A stretch of 64,000 bases of DNA from Cristatella mucedo (Eukaryota; Bryozoa; Phylactolaemata; Cristatellidae), in assembly GCA_009760855.2 (NCBI GenBank), contig WPIO01000238.1, forward strand, positions 124,001 through 188,000. The letters are read 5' to 3'. The notes under the pieces are model-generated. The model was not told where the DNA came from. It searched no databases and saw only the letters and a program-made list of their open reading frames with translations. Both the position numbers and the translations under genes were made by a program. The stretch's first letter is position 1. Every line of letters begins with the position of its first letter. Positions 13,165-24,000 of the stretch are shown piece by piece.

Positions 13165-14563
13165 CGCGTGTGTGCGCGTGCGTGCGCGCGTACTCGGATG
13201 CATGTTTGAGGTGAGCACTTCCACGTGTGTTCCATGAGTTTTTGTCACCCCTCGGTGACCGGTGCCCAAATTAGGCTTTGCTGCTTGTCTGTCACGTGTC
13301 AGCTGCAGCTGTCCTTGTTTTTCAGGCGCCGGGGGTACACAGAGACTAACCCGAGCCATCGGTAAATCCAAAGCGATGGAGATGGTGCTCACCGGTGAGC
13401 GGATCAACGCCCAGGAGGCGCTGCAGTCAGGTGTGTGTTCAGCCTCACTGCCTCCGGCTGCTGCCTCGCATGTTCAGTGGCCTTGTATGGTGTCTCTGCG
13501 TGACGTGTCACGTGCCTACATTGATGTAGCTTCCTTGGAATCACGTCGTACCAGGTTCGGCTGCATGGCTACGGTGATTAGGATGTTGCATATTCAAGCT
13601 GGTGCAAAGGAGGCAATTTGAGGTGGGGCTGACCCTTCCGATTGTCGATCCTCACCAGGCACCGCTCCAGGCACTGCGCACGCACCGTTTGGGTGTGGTG
13701 GCTGTTATTCGGTGACGTGATGCATAAGAGCATAAGAACTTGAGAAGTGAGTGTGTGGTATGCATGTGTGTGCTGCTATCCTGCTAACCGGTTGCTTGCC
13801 ACTCTTCAGGCATGATGCAGTCATGCAGACTTCGTAGCAGTCTCTTAAAACACTTCGAAGAAAGGTTAGCCGAGGCCAGCTACGCTGAGACGGCTGTTGT
13901 GCCTGTGTGTTTGCACCTGTGTTTGTCTTGTTTGTATGTGTATTTATGTGTTTGTGTCTGTTTTAGTGTTTTGTCTGTATGTATGTGTGTGCGTGAGTGT
14001 GTTTGTGTGTGTGTTTTTGTCTGTGCATGTGCATGCACGTGCACTCTGTACGTCTTGGAAGACCAAACCCTCTTCATGAAGTAGTAGAAGTGGCTTTTAT
14101 TTACTTGGCAATATGCCGAGTGCTGTCTGTCGACATGCTGGGGTTGTTGCAGCACGAACGTTCAAGTGCATCATCACCGTGTGGGCTAGCTAGCTGGCTC
14201 GGCTGAGTGGCCGCTATGGTCTTCGTGTGAATTTTGCTCGAATGTGCTTGAGCTTGAGGGATCGTATGCCTATGTCTTGTTTGCTCGTGGCTCAACGTTC
14301 GTGTGCCCGAGCATGCGTGCATTCGTTCGTGAAGTGCCTGTGTGTGCATCTATGCCTGCACTCGCCAAGTAGCAGGAGGCTGCACCAGATGCTACCGCAT
14401 CGCACCACACGGTACTGCATGTAGTCTCTTCCTTATGAACTTACTGGCTGCTTTGCAAAATGTCACGACAAGACAGTGCACGGGACTGTTTCATTATCTG
14501 CTCGGCTCCATTTGACCGTGTCACCACTGGTCTCTTTCGCTCTCTGTCTCTGCGTGTGTGTGT

Positions 14564-14652
<89 letters not shown>

Positions 14653-17600
14653 GGCAGCACTTCGTTGGTGCAGCTCTACATCGTTTGACGAAATGAGTCG
14701 CTTTGCCATTCATCAGCCGGGCCTGGCGTTGATGGCCGTCGTCTCGCAGATCAGTGTTTCTAGTGCCCTTACATAATTTTTCTGAAATCTTATCGTCCGA
14801 CCAGTACAGGTAATTTTTGTAGCTGCACCGGCGTTCCGGTGTGTCTACCGTCACTGACGAAGTGGGCAGATGGATAGTGGGCTGCATAAATGGGGAGTGC
14901 CACTTATGTTCACTGTAATTCCCTTTTGTTTATAGGGTGAAAGCCACCGAATAAACCTAGCTTGTGCAATAATGCTATTGGCACTTCTAGGTTTCCTATT
15001 ACGGTGACATTGTTTGTTGCAGCATTTTTCATTAACAAAATAATGTCAAGCGATGTTCTCTACAACGAGCGTCAGGCGTTGAGGATCCATGCCTGCTGCC
15101 CATCTATATCGTTAACTGTGTGCCCCCCCCCTCCTTCACCGATGTTGAACATTTGCCAGGCTGGTCTGCATGCATGCACTCATGTAAAGTGGCAGCAACT
15201 CAAGACCTCTGCCCCGAGTGCAGAATGCACCGCAGAGCATTTTCGTATTGCTTCTGTTGCCCCTTCTCTTTCTGCCCCTCCCCCAACTGCAAAAGTTGGT
15301 TTCGAGCGAATGCCTCGTTGACCTTTCAAGCCCCAGGGTGGTAGGGATTATCCCCGCTCGTCTTGCAGTTCTCGCTGCCTTATTTGAGCCCGTGAATGGG
15401 CTCTTGGCTTGTGGCCTCGAAGCGATCGACAGCGTTGCGACAGGCTCCTCGTGGTGCGCTACGAATCCCATTTCTTGACTTAGTCGCCCGGCATTTTCGC
15501 TACAGCCAACAGCCGCTCTTCGTTGCTGACGGCTGTCGGTTACTGCATGCAGTCGGAAATTGTGCGTTGCATTTGCTCGGCACTCGTCGTCTGCTTCGCT
15601 CACATTCACAGTTGTGCCGTCGTTGGATAAGGACGCGTTAAATGCTTCCATTTTACCGTGTGGGGCGGAGACGTTATTGTGCACCGCTGCAGGGCTGCAT
15701 CCTGCTTCATGCTTAGCATGGAAGCAAAGCAGTTCGAAAGGCAGCGTCGTTTGCTCTCTCTCTCTCTCTCACTCTCTCCTCTCTCTCTCTCTCTCTCTAC
15801 TGAATGCAATCCATGTATTAATAGGCATGCGCTGGTGCCGTAGGCCTGGTTGCTAAAGTGTTCCCTCCAGAGGAGCTCGTGAAGAAATCTATCGAGGTTG
15901 CCGAAAGAATTGCCGGCTTATCGAAAATTGCCACGATGATGGCCAAGGAATCGGTCAACAAAGGTTAGCCAATCCAATCCAGCATGATGTTGCTTTTGCT
16001 TGCCGACAACAGTGCTCCTAAACTTGTGTGTAACCTGCGATTTTGTTGCAGCATTTGAATTAACCCTGGGCGAAGGCATACACTTTGAAAAGCGAACCTT
16101 CCACGCCACTTTTGCCACGGTGAGTGATCAATCAAGCCATTGTTATCAAGAGCCGAAGCACTAGCGAAATAGGGTACCTGTAACTGGCAGGCTGCTGGGC
16201 GTGCACGTGCATGTTGTTGATGCATGTGCATGTTGATGCATGTGTGCACGTGGCGTGCAGCTCGTTACTCTGAGCCTAATATCTAATTCGTGCTAGGACC
16301 CAGTAGAGCCAGGGCATAGATGACAGCATCTGTGCCTTCAATGTCGGTACTGAGGGCACAATGTATGTAGAAGCTGGGCCGCTACTTGCCAGCATGCATG
16401 CTCTACTGCAGACCTCCATCGAGACGTCCTCTAGGGCTGCAGTGCAGCAGCCTACCGAGCCTAGCTGGTGAATGTGGCATGCTAATTTTCAATGTACTTT
16501 TGCCACCGGAAATGTGCATCAGCATCCAACCAGCATATATTTAGAAATCATGTTGGAGACCTTGGTGCTGACATCGATCGGTCGTATGGTTGGAATGAAT
16601 CACCGTGTGAGTTTTCCTGTAAATCGTGTGTGTCTTTGTAACTGCAATTGATCGAGGAAGCTAACGCCTTAGATTGCAAACCCTGCCGAGGCCATCTTGC
16701 AACCCACAGGAGATGCAGCATTGGGCGACCAAGCAGTAAACGTTCTTTAAATTGACCATGAGCACTGCTGGTGAGACCACCAAGCTTGAACCAAGTGCAT
16801 GTCTGCTGCCAAAGCAGGACTGTTACTCACAAAGCAATACTAGTACCTACTGGTAAGCATTTATAAAGCTGGCTGTCCAAACTCACAGCTGACTATGTGT
16901 GCTAATCTGGCCCACATTTTCTACTGTAACTCCATTAGTGACAGAGCAGGATGGTATTATAAAAGCATTATTTATCAGTTGGTAATTTTAGGCAAGTATG
17001 TATACCTAGGTAATTTTACTGAGGCTATTTATTGTCACAATTGCATCGTATCCTGATCGAGTGCATTGCAGCCATGCCGATAGTTCTAGTAGACGTGGCT
17101 CCTTTTCTAATAGCGCAATTTACTTAGTGTGAGCGTAGACCGGGTTTGGTTTAGCTAATGATAGGGTCAGATCTTGACTTCGTCCTTAGGTGTGTGAGGT
17201 CAAAGTGTCACTGCTTCTATCAGGGTCTTCAGCAGCTTATAGCCTCAATGTGTGCATGTATCCAGCCGTCTTGGTGCTCTGACAGGGTGCCTGCATGAAA
17301 GAATACGTCGTCCGTGCCTTTCCTTTAAGGAACAGAATCACTGCAGTGATATCGGTACTTACTTTCTAAGAAGCCGGCAATAGCTATCTTTGCAACTAGA
17401 TTATTAGGTAGTTTGTTGGAGACGAGATGCCAGGGCTCGTGAGTGAGAAAGGAAGTTGCTGTTACTGGGAATCGGGCTGATATTAAGAGACTTTAGCTAG
17501 CTGGAGAAGTGCCTGTTGATGGGAGAACCAGGATAGTGATTATCGATATAGATGGTGATGCCCATTTTTTTAAGCTGCACCTTGATACAAGCCAAAGCAC

Positions 17601-17727
17601 GTATCTATTGCCTAAAAGTGCAGTGCACATTCTTATGCCTTGCTGGGTTTTTTGTTTGCAGAATGATCGGAAAGAGGGCATGTCAGCATTCGTAGAGAAA
17701 AGACCTGCAAACTTCACTGACAGCTGA
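8104..17727 (+). CDS. ECHS1: Mitochondrial short-chain enoyl-CoA hydratase (complete, 8 exons)
   Basis: ECHS1 hydrates trans-2-enoyl-CoA to 3-hydroxyacyl-CoA in the mitochondrial matrix (second step of beta-oxidation; also valine breakdown). Coding exons: 8104-8203, 10587-10790, 11047-11174, 12057-12156, 13326-13430, 15844-15963, 16052-16119, 17662-17727. Together they give 891 nt, 296 residues plus stop (human: 290). All introns are GT-AG and phases agree. Residues 1-33 form a mitochondrial presequence ([18 protein letters not shown], Arg-rich, no acids until E20). The crotonase core follows: [18 protein letters not shown] (oxyanion loop), GGGCE and [11 protein letters not shown]. The two family catalytic glutamates lie in those last two motifs. 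The C-terminus ends [15 protein letters not shown]. The start was chosen because exon 1 supplies the transit peptide and the correct phase. Introns 3-5 carry large CT, TA/GA and GT microsatellites. Confidence 0.97.
8915..9075 (+). mobile_element. tRNA-derived SINE, family A
   Basis: A Pol III B-box-like GGTTGGAGTCC sits at 8980-8990. It is followed by TGCAGTGGGCGATCC and, about 70 bp on, the family A tail ATAAATGAGGCTGTTAA. The same order (B-box, short GC block, 'ATGAGGCTGTTAA' tail) recurs at 18.97, 44.4, 50.8, 52.7 and 56.6 kb. Confidence 0.7.
9082..9175 (+). mobile_element. tRNA-related SINE head
   Basis: TAGCCTAGCGGTAAG at 9093-9107 resembles an A-box. GGGTTCGAGTC at 9129-9139 is a near-perfect B-box. 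Spacing of about 35 bp suits a tRNA-derived promoter. No clear family tail follows, so this is a 5' fragment or an independent tRNA relic. Confidence 0.5.
11341..11425 (+). repeat. (CT)n microsatellite in ECHS1 intron 3
   Basis: About 85 bp of almost pure CT dinucleotide with a few interruptions. A poly-C run lies just upstream at 11281-11290. Confidence 0.95.
11513..11655 (+). repeat. Compound (TA)n/(GA)n/(GATA)n microsatellite
   Basis: Alternating TA runs, GA runs and GATA units in ECHS1 intron 3. The ordered blocks suggest repeated slippage from a single seed. Confidence 0.93.
13112..13198 (+). repeat. (GT)n microsatellite grading into GC/GT
   Basis: About 45 bp of pure GT, then GCGC/GTGC variants, in ECHS1 intron 4. 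The alternating purine-pyrimidine pattern could adopt Z-DNA (general knowledge, not shown here). Confidence 0.93.
14550..14643 (+). repeat. (GT)n then (CT)n microsatellite in ECHS1 intron 5
   Basis: Short GT run followed by about 75 bp of pure TC. It generates open frames of alternating Leu-Ser on one strand and Arg-Glu on the other; these are not genes. Confidence 0.95.
15752..15799 (+). repeat. (CT)n microsatellite upstream of ECHS1 exon 6
   Basis: An interrupted CT tract ends 44 bp before the exon 6 acceptor at 15843, near the branch-point zone. It may act as part of an extended pyrimidine tract (inference). Confidence 0.9.
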
Positions 17728-17834
17728 ACAGAGAATGAGACCTATATCCTAGAATTGCAGGCCCACAGATTTTTATGATAGTGGTAATAGACTTGCAGCT
17801 TCTACCGGCATGCAAGTGTTCTTCACACGGCATG

Positions 17835-17840
17835 AATAAA
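17835..17840 (+). terminator. ECHS1: ECHS1 poly(A) signal AATAAA
   Basis: A canonical AATAAA lies 108 bp after the ECHS1 stop codon and is followed by a GT-rich stretch. It is the first such hexamer on the plus strand after the stop. Confidence 0.75.
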
Positions 17841-18970
17841 GTTCTTGTTTGTCCATCGCTCCGTGTTTGGAACATGGTACAATGCAGCACAGAATTTGAC
17901 ACGGGGTAGTGAGTGCTTGGCAGTTGGACTGACAGTGCAAGAGAGAATTGCATTCCTGACGTCAACGCCATGCTGTGGAACTGACATCGTTATTCTACGT
18001 AAGTAGGCCTGTTGCTCAACTCTTGTAAGTTACGAGCCAAGTAGAAAGTACAGCAACGGCTAAATATGAATTGCACATACATGCTGTGTGTGCCAAGCTG
18101 AATTTTGCTGGATTGTGAGCAGGTTTTTCTCTCTTGTAAGTCCTAACTGGCACGTTGTGAATTTGGCAGCTCTGTCAAGATTGGAAGAGTCGTAGGATAA
18201 CCGTGCAGTGCTAAGTGTTACATCAGACCCGGCCTAGGCATGGCACTTGGCAGCAGTTCCATCGTTGCCAGTTCCATAAGTATGAATCAACTTAACTAGC
18301 ATCTAACCATAATCGAACGTGCTTCGAACGATCTGTCGATGCCAAAACGAAGGGATTGGTAACTCTTACTTGGTCGATATGGTGCGAGCCGACTGTAACG
18401 TGACAAGACACGGCAGTGAGCTTTGCGCTGGTTGCAATGTACTTTTTGCCTGGATTAGCGGTTTGCTTTGCTCAGCTGGGTCTACGGCTGGTGTGCTAGG
18501 CTGCCCAACTCGGGAGCTGCTTCCAGGCTTCCGAGGCTGTGCCCTGGCTTTTCGGCCCAGGCCATTAGCACAATGCCATCAAATATGGTCAAAGCTAGCC
18601 CTAGCAAGCTTGCTGATTAAATATGGTGGCCGTGGACTAAGAATGGGGTGGCATAGAAACTACAAAATGAATAGTGGAAACCCCTACTCTTTCACCGTTA
18701 CCTCAAGGCCGGCGGCTGGCTTACAGTGTGGCAGTTACGAATGGTGACCAGCCTTAACAGCCTCCACAATCCATCCGTTAACCAAGACAGGCCCAACCGA
18801 CAAGGTGGGGTGGGGTAAGGGGCCGTTCAGTCTCGTTCGTGTCGGCTAGGTACCTGAAGGTGCCTTCTCATTCCGGTGGGCTGACAGCGAAGTCAAAGTG
18901 CCAAGGAGATCGTATCGGGAGACCCTGGCGAGACTCGCAGACAGCATCCACCTACTGCTACAAATGCAGC
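17841..18970. other. Intergenic stretch downstream of ECHS1; nothing recognised
   Basis: No exon with family resemblance and no LINE or SINE signature. Open frames up to 142 codons occur but show no domain motif or splice context. Confidence 0.5.
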
Positions 18971-18974
18971 TAGA

Positions 18975-19137
18975 ACCCTGGGTCTTAGCCCAGGGGCAAA
19001 GTGCTGGCTCTTGATGACCTCGGAGGTGATGGGTTCGAGTCCTGCGGTGGGCCATTCTTTATTACCCACTGCAAGCTGTGGTGGTTGCCATTAAGACTCT
19101 GTGCGGCTATATAAATGAGACCGTTGAATTAGCTAAT
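18975..19137 (+). mobile_element. tRNA-derived SINE, family A
   Basis: A-box-like TTAGCCCAGGGGCAAAG, B-box GGGTTCGAGTCC at 19031-19042, then the GGTGGGCCATTCTTTATTACCCAC block and the tail ATAAATGAGACCGTTGAATTAGC. This is one of the clearest copies. Confidence 0.8.
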
Positions 19138-19596
19138 CTTTAACTTGTTAACTTCCCCTTAAGGCTATCACTGGAGGAAAGAAAGATACTGAACGCCCAC
19201 TGGCTAGCGCCGTTAGATAGAAATGTGTCCTCAGTATGCAATTAGTGAACTCGTTATATCGAGATTTGTATCGTGAAACATGCCCGGTGTTAAGCCTTAC
19301 TCACGATCTCACGAACCGTCTGTTGCGTTCGTTGGATCACTGCCTCCTCTGCTTCCGAGCGTCTTTTTAGTGTCGGGAGTTTAGTTTAGTTTTTAGTTAA
19401 GTCGCTGCTCTTTTCAGGCAAGTTAGCCCGAAGACGAGCTGTCTCGAACTCTGAGCGATTTCTGAAGTCAGCACCAGCAGCACGACAGCGCTAGCTAACA
19501 AAAGGCTCACCTAGACTTGGGATTGAAGGCTAGTTTCCCTCTCTGGCTTATATATTCCGGCCTCGCTTGGTAGTTGAATACTCGAAGTAGAGTTTA

Positions 19597-19840
19597 ATTA
19601 ATAATGACAATATATTTGTATAGCGAACTGAACCTCTTCCTAGGCACTTTACCTAAGCTGCAAAGAAAGCACACTCGAATTATTAGTAGTAAAATAAATA
19701 AAATTAATCTGTATAGCGCCCCAAGATAACTTAATCTATATTCAGGCGTTTCAGACATGCCGAAGGACTCGAGCCCACGACCTCGGTCAGACCTTAGTCG
19801 TGGCGAGCACCTTAACCACTGGGCCAAATCAGCCCGGCGG
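19597..19840 (-). mobile_element. tRNA-derived SINE, family B, with LINE-like 3' tail (plus a second tail beyond it)
   Basis: Read on the minus strand from 19836: A-box TGGCCCAGTGGTTAAGG, then a B-box GGGCTCGAGTCC, then a tail TTAAGTTATCTTGGGGCGCTATACAG close to the 3' end of the LINE copies. A second LINE-type tail in the same orientation (GTAAAGTGCCTAGGAAGAGG) occupies 19597-19660, so two insertions are stacked. Confidence 0.78.
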
Positions 19841-19924
19841 AAATGCACAATGTCATCAAGAATGACATGGTTAAATGTGACACGTATAGTATCAACATGT
19901 AATTGAACACTAGTGCTGCTTTAT

Positions 19925-20308
19925 AAGCAAACCACTGGCTCCCAGTCAAGCGATGCATCGACTTGAAGGCTTTATCCGTCCCTTTTAGGTTCCTTCATTC
20001 TCTGGCTCCAGCCCACCTATCAGATCTACTTTCTCACCAGGCTGAGCGTAGTACCACCCGCTTTTCGAATGTAATTGTGTACCTATACCTCGCACAAACC
20101 TCAAATCCTTTGGAGACCGTGCCTTGAGTTTGTATCATCCTAAAGTCTGGAACTCACTCCCGACTTGCATCACGGCATCTGACTTGACCGCATTTAAAAA
20201 GAAACTAAAATCGCATCTATTATGTGATTCCTCTGCAGCAAATATAAAGTGCCTAGAAAGAGATTGAGTTCTCTGAGGGTGCTATATCAAATGCATTGTT
20301 ATTATTAT
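19925..20308 (+). mobile_element. 5'-truncated CR1/L2-type LINE copy with 3' tail
   Basis: Begins in the 'HWLPVK' block, continues through 'LAPAYLSDLL' and 'NSLPT', and ends in the conserved tail GTGCCTAGAAAGAGATTGAG plus (ATT)n. 5' truncation is typical of target-primed reverse transcription. Confidence 0.85.
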
Positions 20309-20319
20309 TACTACAGCCC

Positions 20320-20523
20320 TTAGTGGGTCCATGTATTTCGTCCTTCACGTGCTTGTGCGTGCTGACACTGCATGCCACCACTAACCATGCTGTTCTTGTT
20401 GCTTATTGAGCATTCTATCACTAACCATTCGATCGTGCTTCTTTTGCAGCAAATGTGTAGTGCCTAGAAAGGGATTTGAGTTCTCTGTGGGTGCAATATT
20501 GAATGTATTATTATTATTATTAG
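20320..20523 (+). mobile_element. LINE 3'-end fragment
   Basis: A second copy of the LINE 3' UTR (starts at the 'TTAGTGGGTCC' block) ends in GTGCCTAGAAAGGGATTTGAG and (ATT)n, directly behind the previous copy and in the same orientation. Confidence 0.8.
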
Positions 20524-21028
20524 CAAATACTGGTTTAGAAAAACCGCCTATATCTTTTCTGCAATGCCATCATCGACAAAAGCCTTCAGAATACTCACTT
20601 TTTATATTTCCATGTAACATTGACACTATTCACAAATAACAGTGCTACTGCATTACTTGGTCGGCGAAATGCATTCACTGAGCCGCGTTAGAACTCGCCC
20701 AATTGCCTGCAGCAATCGGGTCGCATCTTTACCAGGAAGCCATTTTACTTGCTTTGATTTCGAATCGAAGCCGGTATTTGCTCTTTCTTAATGAATATTT
20801 TGTAAAATATCCCGTATTTCTGTTAAATACAGCTTTGAATCGCTTAAATGCTTGCAATACTCCATGGCTGCAATCGGTCTGAAGCCACACGACTTTTGCA
20901 GTATTAAGTAAAAACGCAAGCCCACCTCGTCTCAGTGCAGCGAAATGTTGACGCACGCCCATCTCAATATGCACTCGCCCGATCCAAGCGAGTGTGTTCA
21001 GACTTGGCCCTCTCGGAATTGGTCGGCT

Positions 21029-24000
21029 TTACTTGACGACTTTCAATTTGGTCAGGAACTTCCACGCAGACATCCAAGTAGCTGCGTTGCTTAATGTCAG
21101 AGCCAGTGAAACCGTGGCGTAGTAAAATGAGCGACCTTTCTTAAGGTCCACTTGCGACGTCACTGTCTCCGGTAGAAGGTAGAATGTAAAGCCCGGAGCG
21201 GCTTCTTCGCGAGTTGCCATGATGCCAACGGCAAACGCACTGTATATGACTGCAACGGTGAGATTAGTCGCAGCATTCATGCAATCCTTTCCGTCGCTTC
21301 GTCAGCACGAATCAGCTGCCGCGAGTTGGCTGTCGAGGCAGCATCGTGCCGTTGAGTATCCGCGAGTTAAAACTAGGAATATATATCTCTTTTCATCTAC
21401 CTACTAATTGGCGTCAACGTACGAGGAGAAATGGTCTGCCAAAGCGAGTTCTCGAACGTCGCATATTGGTTTTTGCCGACTTAAAGGTACGTCGCACTTG
21501 TCGCGACTCGGCGTTCCGCAAGCGCAAGCGACACTCAGAGCGAGAAAGCATCCGCAGGCAATAGTGGCCTACCGAAGCGGGCGCATGGGGGGAGGGGCGG
21601 GCGCATGCGACCCCGGGCGCTGGATTCGGGGTGACGGAGAGCAACAAATATGGGCGCCTAATACAGGGGTTTGGTGGGGACGCCATCCGTGCAGTTCACA
21701 CCCGGGCGTACAATATCCTAGGAACGCCACTGTCGCAGGTCTACAGCGTATTCTTGACACTTAAAGGGTGACAGAATCTGCTGAATGTCCCATGCAAAGC
21801 CGCAGGATCAGGACAGTGTGCGTCTTCGCATGTTTGTAAGGTCGGATATCCCGTTTCTATTTCAAGATGTTTACCATAAGCACATGACGTGTGTCGCCGC
21901 TTGCAATAGTTTCTTGCCAATTTCCGCTCGACTACTTGTGAGCAGTCTTTGAGACTGCTCACAAGTAGTATATTATTTATTCATACTTGTAGCAGTCGCA
22001 TATTAGCTTCATATAAGAAAAATGCACGTTAGATGCAACCTACTCTCGTCTTTGGGCAGGCCGTTGCAAAGATGATTATTTGCCTGTGCTGTATTGCGTC
22101 ACGCGACGTCACGTCCTGTCGCGCGACGGAGCGCTGCAAGCGAGATGAGCGGCGCAGCGTGGTTTCTAACAGAGCTCTAGTACTGGAGTCGCGACCGCGC
22201 ACCGGCGTGCACGTCGTCTGCAACTAACCGTGAATAGTTCACAGAAAGACATACACAGTTCCCGTGATGAGATTTGGAAATGCTACACGGGTGCTGTGCA
22301 AACATTTAGTTGCTCTTACTATTAACGTTAAGTACACACACGGCGACCAATTTCGAGCGTCGTGGCTTACATGACGTTTTTAGAATAGCTAGGCGCCGTT
22401 TGAATACTTACGGCGACGAGTATTTTGACTGACGTTGATTCCGGTCAGCCTGCCTAGGTCACGGGCTAGTCAGAATCATTCAGCTTTGCTCTGCGGCCGA
22501 CAGAAAACGCATTGCTTGTAGTCTTTTTAAGGCCGACTGCCATTTTCTCATCTCAAGTTGCTACGCAACTCGGGTCGCACGACCGTCGTCGCACGAAGTC
22601 GCTAATAATACAATAATACATAGACAGGCTGGAGTCCAGCCTATGCGACCTGCCCATTTATACAACCGGATATTGGGTTTCGGGCGACGAGCTTCCGTTA
22701 GCGTAGCGTTCGACTATTTTGACGTGTTTTTCCAAGGCAAATCTCGCGGGGTCTCATTCATATTCGAACCGAAGGTCATTGAATAAGCCGTCCTGAGAGG
22801 CGGGATATCCATAGAAATACGCCGATGTAGCATATTTTTTTGATAGCCTACTCGTTGCGGCAGGCTCTGCAAGTTTCGTTTCAAGTTTAAATTGCGTGCC
22901 AAACAGTAGCTAAAACAATCCGCCATTGTATTAATAACGTTTTCATCATGGCCACTCACCAAGCACTACAACCGATGAAACTCCTTACAAACCATGAGAG
23001 GCTTTGACAACGTTATTGACCACTACACAGTACTGAGCCCACGGTACTTATACCTGGGTGGGGTTTGGGTTCGCGAACTACTTCAAGGCTAAGGTCGCAG
23101 GTTCAAGTCACGGAGCGGGAAATTCTTCCTTGCCCACTGCGAACTTGGGTGGTAGCCGCTAATGCTCGTCTGCAGCTAAACAAAAACAAGGCTGCTGGAA
23201 CACAAGAGCGTTTTTCTTTTACTTTACGATAGCGGTGGATGCGTGATCAGTTGGCATATGCAGCACTTTGTTCATGCACATACAGATGCCCCGCGTACAT
23301 GTGGATTTCGTATAGAAGCGACCGCTCGATCCTTCTTCCTAGAGATCAACGCGAAAGCAGCAAGCTCTTTTTGTCGCCTCCTCCCGATCGTCTCCTCCCG
23401 ATTACCTGTAGATGGCGACTTCTTAGGATACTGGCGTGTATCGCACGCGAACCTGGTCCAGGCAGCAAGTGCGACGTTACCGCAAACACAGACCTGAGCA
23501 AGCTTTACTCGTTCGCTCCTCCGGGAGTCGATAGATATTGCAATGTTCCGACTGCGAAAGGAGAAAGAAGGGGCTCTCGCAGGCTTCAGCCCTCCTCCTA
23601 GCCGGAAACCCTCGAAGGCATCTCAACTTTGGCCCCACATTTCGGACCGCTTCTGGCTCGTTGCTTCTTGGCAGAGGCTTGCCTAGAGATCAACGCGAAA
23701 GCAGCAAGCTCTTTTTGTCACCTCCTCCCGATTGCCGCTCGAGGGAAGGTGCTGCTAAACTTGCTGCTAAGAACAGTCTATGGGGCCAACTAGGAGCAAC
23801 TGGGGCAGAGCCTGCAGTCATTTAGCTGCTTCCTGTTGTTTTCCGAAAGGGGTTACAAGGCCTTCGAGTACCTCAGGTCTGTACTTACATGCGCGCTGAT
23901 TCCGCCCTTGGGGTTGAATCCTTTTGACGATTCCGTCAAATACTGAGTGCCAAAATTTAACAGTTCATACTTACAACTGACTCTGTGGAATAGAAATTGT

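Noticed and set aside
14441-14887. Arg-Glu / Leu-Ser repeat open frames (also at 51633-52201 and 57303-57608)
   Set aside because: Produced by pure CT/GA microsatellites, which cannot generate a stop; no splice or domain context.
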